Part shown: positions 53,228-58,720 of the stretch, one piece after another | Position numbering within the stretch: position 1 is the stretch's first letter | Layout of the letters: each line of letters starts with the position of its first letter | DNA from: Candidatus Kryptoniota bacterium | GTDB taxonomy: Bacteria; Bacteroidota; Ignavibacteria; Kryptoniales; JAKASW01 | Assembly (NCBI GenBank): GCA_024641705.1 | Contig: JAHECO010000094.1 | Location: forward strand, 1-58,720 | Direction: 5' to 3' | Length of the DNA: 58,720 nucleotides | Translations under genes and position numbers: made by a program | The notes under the pieces: generated by a model | Databases searched by the model: none | Told to the model about the DNA's origin: nothing | What the model saw: only the letters and a program-made list of their open reading frames with translations

Positions 53228-54475
53228 CTACTCCCACCAGGAAGCGATCAGATACCTGTAAGCACTGGGGTAGGCCGGAGGGGTCTTGCTGCTGTAACGC
53301 GCGTCGTACCGGTAATCGCTGGTCCAGCCGTCAAGCGATGAGTTTTCGGTGGCCCCCAGACTGTAACCGGTGATGGAGCCGTAGACTGTGATAGCTCCCA
53401 TCGGTTGGGTTGCCATGCTGTAGTTCGCACCGAAGTCCCCGTTCTGCGAGAATATTGCCGCATCGATAGTATAATTGTTCTGCATCTGCGCGGCCGACGG
53501 CGGATTTACGAGAACGTTGTACGAGGCGACAACGCCCAGCATATCGGTGCTGTTCGGATTCGTGCTGGGATCGGAGTTGTAAAGGACATTTCCCTCGACG
53601 TAAACTTGCCCTCCCCAACTCGAACTCGAGCTGTAGGCGCCGACAGTCGCGCGCCCGTTGACCGTTCCCTGCAAATGCAAAATCCCGTTGTTCACTATGA
53701 TGACTCCGTTCGGTGCGAGCGTCGTCAGCGCGACGGTTGAATCTGCCGCCATGCCAGGGGTCTTGTAACTGACCGTTCCGTTGCTGTTGAAAGTCAGGTA
53801 TACGTTATAAGCCGTGCCCGGACTTGGATTGTTGAAGACGATTCCTCCGGTCTGGGCGGCGTTGAGAACGGACGACACACTCGAAGCCGGCATGGGCACG
53901 CTCACCCCTGTCTTCAGGTTGTCTTGAAATATCGGGCCGACGGGAGGAGGTCCGGGAGAGTATGCCGGTGAAGCGTTGAGCTTCCCCGCTATTGTGACTT
54001 CTCCTTCAAACACCGGGCTGCCGCTCGTGTTCAGGTCGCCTTCGACGTGAAGGGGACCCCGGATCGTATCGCCCGTCGCCCAGGAAATTCCAGACATGGT
54101 CTGCATGCTCACCGCAAAGAGGCTGAAGTAGTAGCGTCGAAGGACTATTATGACACTGTCGACCACTCCGTCGTAGGAGCCGACCGCCGTCAGTGTAACG
54201 TTTGAGTCAAGCCCGGGGATCAGCGCGGATGTGACCGAATATGTGCCGTCTGAAAGATCTCCGGTGACATTCAGATTTGTCGTATTGTAGTTCCAGAAGA
54301 GCGAGTCCGCGCCTATGTTTGCAGCACTGACGGCGATGTTGTGGACTACCGTCGCATCGTAGTACTCCGTCATATTTTCCGTGGCGGCGAGGCGGTTCCT
54401 GTTCCAGTATTGCGAAGACAATCCGAAAATGATGCTGAAACCCAGGATGACGATTAATGTACCTCTTCCTACCAA
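53228..54475 (-). CDS. Large pilin-like protein, second cluster
   Basis: The 415-residue protein begins M-V-G, then RGTLIVILGFSIIFGLSS, a hydrophobic helix at the very N terminus, followed by an alpha-helical spine and a long Gly/Ser/Asn-rich beta region with repeated V-x-V-x-G segments. This is the plan of a large minor pilin (PilX/PilY-adapter-like). The C terminus ends W-W-E. The start is TTG at 54475 with gagg six bases before it. It is the third and last gene of a three-gene operon. By analogy it could sit at the pilus tip or act as an adhesin; that is inference. Confidence 0.78.
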   Translation of the reverse strand: MVGRGTLIVILGFSIIFGLSSQYWNRNRLAATENMTEYYDATVVHNIAVSAANIGADSLFWNYNTTNLNVTGDLSDGTYSVTSALIPGLDSNVTLTAVGSYDGVVDSVIIVLRRYYFSLFAVSMQTMSGISWATGDTIRGPLHVEGDLNTSGSPVFEGEVTIAGKLNASPAYSPGPPPVGPIFQDNLKTGVSVPMPASSVSSVLNAAQTGGIVFNNPSPGTAYNVYLTFNSNGTVSYKTPGMAADSTVALTTLAPNGVIIVNNGILHLQGTVNGRATVGAYSSSSSWGGQVYVEGNVLYNSDPSTNPNSTDMLGVVASYNVLVNPPSAAQMQNNYTIDAAIFSQNGDFGANYSMATQPMGAITVYGSITGYSLGATENSSLDGWTSDYRYDARYSSKTPPAYPSAYRYLIASWWE

Positions 54476-54484
54476 AATATACCT

Positions 54485-55084
54485 CTACCTTGCCAGCAAG
54501 TTCCTTGAGATTAGTCTTGTCTCTTTCCAGACAGACCACACGGTGTCGTATGCCGCATTGTACATTGCGGTCGGCTCGATCTTCACTGTCACCTCTATTA
54601 TCCTCACATTGTCCGGCGCAACGATCGGCGGCTGAAGCGTGTCGTCAAACTGATCGAAATACGTCAGGTTGAATTGCGCGATCCCCAGATTCGCTTCGAT
54701 CGCAGGCTGGTCGTCTATCTTTCTGTAAAAATATTTCACATCCGGATTGGGACATCCTGCGACGGGTCCTCCAAGGAAATAGCTCACAGTATCAAATTTC
54801 CCTATCCTGTCTATGTCGGCTTCAAACGCCACGGAATCAGATGTGCCCGCAAGTATGAAATACCGCCTGTCGGGAGTCACGTTGATATTGTTTATGTACC
54901 CTATCTTTCCGAAATACCATTCGATTTCCTGTACCACCGACGTCAGGTTCTGCTGGACAGTCAGGGTAGCCTGCGTCTGGTAAGTGTTCTCCGTCGCCTT
55001 CTCATTCATCTTCACGGCAACGAGGAGCAACAAACCACCGACAAGGATGGATCCGGCGATGTCTATCATTGTCGAGCTGCCCAT
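54485..55084 (-). CDS. Pilin-like protein, second cluster
   Basis: The 199-residue product begins M-G, then SSTMIDIAGSILVGGLLLLV, followed by a polar helix (Q-T-Q-A-T-L-T-V-Q-Q-N-L-T-S-V-V-Q-E-I-E) and a beta domain. The arrangement resembles GspJ-like minor pseudopilins. The leader is again only M-G, and there is no Glu at +5; an Asp stands at +6. It lies 12 bases after the first and 9 bases before the third gene of the cluster. Confidence 0.75.
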   Translation of the reverse strand: MGSSTMIDIAGSILVGGLLLLVAVKMNEKATENTYQTQATLTVQQNLTSVVQEIEWYFGKIGYINNINVTPDRRYFILAGTSDSVAFEADIDRIGKFDTVSYFLGGPVAGCPNPDVKYFYRKIDDQPAIEANLGIAQFNLTYFDQFDDTLQPPIVAPDNVRIIEVTVKIEPTAMYNAAYDTVWSVWKETRLISRNLLAR

Positions 55085-55096
55085 ATTGCTACTTCC

Positions 55097-55606
55097 TCAC
55101 TGGAGAAAATACCAATATGCGTACACGGTCGACATTTTCACCGTATCCTGAGGAAAATTGTCATTCCAGACGTACACATCGAGTCGTTTCGCCCAGGTGG
55201 GTGTTGAAGAGTAGGTAAGATTTCTCCCCGATACGTAGTACACCTTCGTAAACACGTGATATATTCCGCTTATCAGTGTGTCAGGAGGAGCAAGTCTTCC
55301 CATGCCCCCGGGCGTCCCGTTGTAGTCGTCGAAATCATCGAAATCGTTCGACCCGGTCTCCTGCCCCAGAGAAGTTGCCGGCGTCAGCTGGCTTGTTGAT
55401 GTGACCGGAACCCCGCGCGAGTTCTCATCGAATGAGGTGTCTGTAGCCGCCTGTATCACGGATGTCGCGAGCGATATCGATTCCAGCTGAATATTCGTGT
55501 AGGTTGTCGCTTGATTGTTATTTATGAGACTGGTATTCGTCGTGAGTATGATTGATCCCAACAGGATTATTGCCCCGACCGTCAATAACATCTGTCCCGT
55601 TCCCAT
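55097..55606 (-). CDS. Pilin-like protein, second cluster
   Basis: The 169-residue product begins M-G, then TGQMLLTVGAIILLGSIILT, a hydrophobic helix from residue 4 on, then a polar helix and a beta-type domain with an acidic D-D-F-D-D-Y patch. It is the first gene of the three-gene cluster. Together with the pilin at 17818-18276 it shares the start pattern M-G-x-x-Q-x-L-L. No strong ribosome binding site is seen. Confidence 0.75.
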   Translation of the reverse strand: MGTGQMLLTVGAIILLGSIILTTNTSLINNNQATTYTNIQLESISLATSVIQAATDTSFDENSRGVPVTSTSQLTPATSLGQETGSNDFDDFDDYNGTPGGMGRLAPPDTLISGIYHVFTKVYYVSGRNLTYSSTPTWAKRLDVYVWNDNFPQDTVKMSTVYAYWYFLQ

Positions 55607-56298
55607 CAGAATCTCGTCAGCCTTCTCATATTAAGATGTAAGAGTCCCGGTTCCGAATAAGACGACGCTCTTCAGGTCCGGGGACGAAAAAGGGGGCGGC
55701 TCTGGTAAGACCGCTCTCCATCCCAGGACGTCAAATTTCTGCAACATTGCAAGACCGGACTTCCGCAGGTCTTGCGTTCAAAACGAAGGCAGGGCGGTAT
55801 CGCAGGCCGCTGTCGCCGGCAGGATGAGAAAGCCGACTAAGCCCTTTTTAACCGCATTGGTAGCTTTCTAAACAGTTCAGTGGTTTCGACAAATCCCCGG
55901 ACGCAGGGGACGCCTTTCCCCTCGAAAGCATCACTGCACTTCATGGGCATAGAATAAGCAAGCCCGTCAAGAAAACCAAGGGGGCTGCAAGTGGGGCGTG
56001 ATTGCTCCCACACAGTAACCCACAAAAATTCCCGAAACGCTGAACGACGTGACCGCCGCGACAGCCGATAGAAGGCCGCACAGAATGACCGGGAGCGATC
56101 CGAAATACTCACTGCTGCCACATTCACCACGCATGAAGATCGCCCGGTTCATCCGTCCACAGACTTAACTAGACTCCAATAGCAGGGACGCGCAACTTCC
56201 ACGGCAACTCTCACCCAGTAATGATTTCTTAATTTGCATGAGAGGCAATTCTTTCCCATTCTTGTACATTCAAAAACCTGATACCCAAGAGGAGATAC
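55607..56298. other. Intergenic region with one hairpin
   Basis: About 690 bases between divergent genes, with no convincing coding frame. gcaagacc (55749-55756) and ggtcttgc (55768-55775) pair perfectly over eight bases. A TAATAT at about 55628-55633 (minus strand) could be the -10 box of the pilin cluster, with a poor -35 box (TTCGGA). Confidence 0.5.
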
Positions 56299-57288
56299 AT
56301 GAAGAACATTTCGCCCGTGATCCTGGCGGCGATTGCCTCGTTCTCGTTTTCAGCGGTGCCAGCCCATACTGGCTCACGGCGAGATTCGATCCGCCTTCCC
56401 AGATACGACCATATAGTGATCGTCATCGAGGAAAACAAAGATTATTCACAGATAATCGGAAATAAGAGTGCTCCCTACATAAACAATGTTCTTGTAAAAG
56501 AGGGGGCTAATCTGACGCGGATGTACGCCGAAGAACATGAGAGTGAAGGTAATTACATGTGGATTTTCTCCGGCAGCAGCCAGAATGTCGGGCATCGCGA
56601 CGTCATACCGAACAGGAAGAATAATCCGGGCTATCCGTTTGAATCGCCCAACCTCGGCGAAGAATTGATAAAGGCAGGCCATACGTTCAAAGGATATTCA
56701 GAAAGTCTTCCGCGAATCGGCGACACGATCCCGGGGACAAACGATTATGCCAGGAAGCATGTACCCTGGATAAGCTTCGCGAACGTTCCGGACGGTAAGA
56801 CGGAGGAGACATCAAGCAATCTGCAGTTCAAACAATTCCCGGGTGATTTTAATAAACTCCCCACAGTAAGCGTCGTGATCCCCAACCTGATCGACGACAT
56901 GCACAGCGGCAAGCCTTCCCTGAGAGTCAAAGACGGAGACGAATGGTTGAGAAAGAATCTGGACGATTACTATCAATGGGCCAAAACACATAACAGTCTC
57001 CTGATAGTAACCTTCGATGAGAACAGCGACAGCCGGACACATTACATCGGATTCACGGATCCCGCGAGTAAAGAGCCGGATATCGAGAACAGGATCCCGA
57101 CGATAATCGCCGGCGCACACATCAGGCACGGCAATTATGCCGAAAGCAAGGGAGTAACTCATGTGAATCTCCTTCGAACGATAGAGGCTATTTATGGCCT
57201 CCCAAAGGCCGGACATCAGCAGATGAATGCCCAGAAGTTCGGAATACGGGACAGCTACGTTATCAGGGATATCTTCACCGCCGACTGA
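56299..57288 (+). CDS. Exported phosphoesterase, AcpA/PLC-type family
   Basis: 329 residues. A signal peptide (V-I-L-A-A-I-A-S-F-S-F-S-A-V-P-A-H-T) leads into the phosphoesterase fold: Y-D-H-I-V-I-V-I-E-E-N-K-D-Y-S near residue 36, S-G-S-S-Q-N-V, S-V-V-I-P-N-L-I-D-D-M-H and V-T-F-D-E-N-S-D-S. Relatives are acid phosphatases and phospholipase C-type enzymes. The paired acidic and Asn residues that bind metal appear intact. gaggag lies four bases before the ATG. It is followed after 129 bases by an oxidoreductase on the same strand. Confidence 0.9.
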   Translation: MKNISPVILAAIASFSFSAVPAHTGSRRDSIRLPRYDHIVIVIEENKDYSQIIGNKSAPYINNVLVKEGANLTRMYAEEHESEGNYMWIFSGSSQNVGHRDVIPNRKNNPGYPFESPNLGEELIKAGHTFKGYSESLPRIGDTIPGTNDYARKHVPWISFANVPDGKTEETSSNLQFKQFPGDFNKLPTVSVVIPNLIDDMHSGKPSLRVKDGDEWLRKNLDDYYQWAKTHNSLLIVTFDENSDSRTHYIGFTDPASKEPDIENRIPTIIAGAHIRHGNYAESKGVTHVNLLRTIEAIYGLPKAGHQQMNAQKFGIRDSYVIRDIFTAD

Positions 57289-57417
57289 TGGCCGCAAATC
57301 GCGAGACCCCGAGCCTGTAACGCTTGCCAATACTTTCGCGGAGCGCTAACTTTGCACTGTCGCGCTATTTCACCGACTGCCTCGAGAAGCCCGCGCGACA
57401 TGAAGGAGTGAAACAGA

Positions 57418-58407
57418 ATGAAGAAGATATCATGGGGAGTCCTGAGTACATCGAAATTTGCCCTGAGGGCTACGATCCCGGCCACCCAGAGGAGCCGATA
57501 TTCGGAAGTCACCGCAGTCGCATCACGCGATTTAGAGCGGGCCAGGACCGTCGGGGCCGACATGAACATTCCGAAAGCGTACGGCAGGTATGAAGAAATC
57601 CTCGCCGACCCGGACATAGATGCTGTTTATATCCCCCTCCCGAACCACATGCACGTGGATTGGACGCTGAAGGCTCTGAAAGCCGGAAAACACGTGCTCT
57701 GCGAGAAGCCTCTCGGGCTGAACTATGCCGACGCCAGCCGTCTTGTAGACGCGGCGAAGGACTATCCCGGCCTCAAGGTCATGGAGGCGTTCATGTATCG
57801 TCACCACCCGCAGTGGCACAAGGTGAAGGAACTCGTTGACGAAAAAGCCATCGGCGAAATCAAAGCCGTCCATTCTCTCTATTCATACTGCAACGTCGAC
57901 ACATCCAATATCCGGAATAAAGTGGAAACCGGCGGAGGTGTCATGCTCGATATAGGATGCTACTGCATCTCGCTCTCAAGATTGGTTTTCGGGCGGGAGC
58001 CAGGGCGCGTCCTCGGACGAATCGAGTACGACCCGAAAACCAGGATCGACAGACTTGCATCCGGGGTGCTGGATTTCGGCGAGGGAGCGGCTACCTTCAC
58101 TTGCGGGACACAGCTGCAGCCTTATCAGAGGGTGAACATCCTCGGAACGCAGGGCAGAATTGAAATTGAAATACCTTTCAATGCTCCGAACGACCGGCCT
58201 TGCAGGATATGGATGCAAAGAGGAGGATCGACCGAAGAGATAGCCTTCGAGGTCTGCGACCAGTATACGATACAGGCGGACCTTTTCGCGGAGGCAATAC
58301 TCAATGACAGAGATGTGCCCACTCCCATCGAGGATGGTGTTGCAAACATGAGAGTGATCGATGCCGTCGGAGAGAGTTCCAGGCAAGGCAGCTGGATAGG
58401 CATTTGA
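57418..58407 (+). CDS. Gfo/Idh/MocA family oxidoreductase
   Basis: 329 residues. The N-terminal NAD(P)-binding Rossmann domain (about 1-125) has G-V-L-S-T-S-K-F-A and the family motif C-E-K-P-L-G near residue 98. The C-terminal sheet domain contains G-G-G-V-M-L-D-I-G-C-Y with the expected D and the H-replacing Y/C. Members oxidise or reduce sugars, inositols and related alcohols. No substrate clue is given by the neighbours, although the convergent gene is a sugar-kinase family member. aaggag precedes the ATG. Confidence 0.93.
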   Translation: MKKISWGVLSTSKFALRATIPATQRSRYSEVTAVASRDLERARTVGADMNIPKAYGRYEEILADPDIDAVYIPLPNHMHVDWTLKALKAGKHVLCEKPLGLNYADASRLVDAAKDYPGLKVMEAFMYRHHPQWHKVKELVDEKAIGEIKAVHSLYSYCNVDTSNIRNKVETGGGVMLDIGCYCISLSRLVFGREPGRVLGRIEYDPKTRIDRLASGVLDFGEGAATFTCGTQLQPYQRVNILGTQGRIEIEIPFNAPNDRPCRIWMQRGGSTEEIAFEVCDQYTIQADLFAEAILNDRDVPTPIEDGVANMRVIDAVGESSRQGSWIGI

Positions 58408-58451
58408 TCGTGCTCCTCTTACTGCAGCCTGTCTCGGCCTTCACTCGCCTA

Positions 58452-58720
58452 TTATTCCGCCCGCGGTGAGACGCCGGCTCTTACAGCTTCAATATCCACT
58501 GCGTCGAATTGCGGTGTGGCCTCCGTTTTAGTTACCACGTAAGCTCCAAGGAGGTTGGCGGTTTCAATCATCTCTTCATCGCTCTTGCCCTTGATGAATG
58601 AGGTCAGCAATCCTGCAAGGAACGCATCGCCGGCACCGACGCTATTTGCGGGATCGACCTTGAAGCCGGGATGCTGGACCCATCTCCCCTCGTGCCACAG
58701 GCTTCCGCCGTCTGCCCCAT
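58452..58720 (-). CDS. PfkB-family carbohydrate kinase, 3' part
   Basis: The minus-strand frame from the window edge to the TAA at 58452-58454 encodes about 89 residues ending S-P-R-A-E. It contains D-P-A-N-S-V-G-A-G-D-A-F-L-A-G-L, the second PfkB signature with the catalytic Asp in G-A-G-D, and the usual following helix with A-N-L-L-G-A-Y-V-V. The rest of the gene lies outside the window. Substrate cannot be told from this part; ribokinase, fructokinase and KDG kinase all share it. It converges with the oxidoreductase gene. Confidence 0.88.
   Translation of the reverse strand, partial: GADGGSLWHEGRWVQHPGFKVDPANSVGAGDAFLAGLLTSFIKGKSDEEMIETANLLGAYVVTKTEATPQFDAVDIEAVRAGVSPRAE

Noticed and set aside
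55967-56135. Short hydrophobic frame on the minus strand resembling a small membrane protein
   Set aside because: The hydrophobic stretch is suggestive, but there is no binding site and no recognised family, and an overlapping frame looks equally open.

Overview
The window looks like a chromosome segment of a Gram-negative bacterium of the FCB group, probably close to Ignavibacteriota or a related deep Bacteroidota lineage. This is inference. It rests on a FlgD-like/T9SS-style C-terminal domain protein, a large set of exported glycoside hydrolases, Asp-box and YncE-like beta-propellers, PAS-rich kinases and short dispersed palindromes. Unlike typical Bacteroidia, many genes have clear Shine-Dalgarno sites and two strong promoters are of the classical TTGACT-N17-TATATT kind.

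Region 1 (1-2.3 kb) is an accessory strip just downstream of the rRNA operon. It holds a DUF4160/DUF2442 pair flanked by a short repeat, a decayed second DUF2442 copy, a one-helix membrane protein, a HicBA toxin-antitoxin pair and a fragment of a 5S rRNA gene. Region 2 (2.3-8.1 kb) is a complete minus-strand rRNA operon: sigma70 promoter, leader with a terminator-like hairpin, 16S, tRNA-Ile(GAU), tRNA-Ala(UGC), a tRNA-Ala-derived pseudo-tRNA, 23S, 5S and terminator. BoxA sites and RNase III-type processing stems are recognisable.

Region 3 (8.3-18.4 kb) carries one exported-type protein and then a type IV pilus-like assembly locus: pilin, PilC, PilB, PilT, a PilM-PilN fusion, a PilO-PilP fusion, a small secretin and a receiver-only response regulator. 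A second set of three pilin-like proteins lies at 53.2-55.6 kb. All four pilin-like proteins share an unusual minimal leader (M-G or M-V-G), and this apparatus is the best candidate in the window for a poorly described system.

Region 4 (18.5-23.7 kb) holds truA with an in-frame palindromic-repeat insertion, a four-helix-bundle protein, a small membrane protein, mtaB and a radical SAM protein. Region 5 (23.8-38.1 kb) is a carbohydrate-degradation locus, all on the minus strand: Asp-box propeller, GH31, a debranching-enzyme-like (alpha/alpha)6 enzyme, a GH63-like enzyme, a small membrane protein and GH3 with a PA14 insert. Most are exported; together they suggest stepwise trimming of alpha- and beta-linked oligosaccharides.

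Region 6 (38.3-58.7 kb) is mixed: a Cys-cluster PAS kinase, an M23 peptidase behind a sigma54-like promoter, pfkA, a PAP2 phosphatase, a DedA protein, two tandem paralogues of unknown function, a WYL regulator, a YncE-like propeller, a nine-PAS hybrid kinase, a truncated methyltransferase-like gene, the second pilin cluster, a phosphoesterase, a Gfo/Idh/MocA oxidoreductase and the 3' part of a PfkB-family kinase cut by the window edge.
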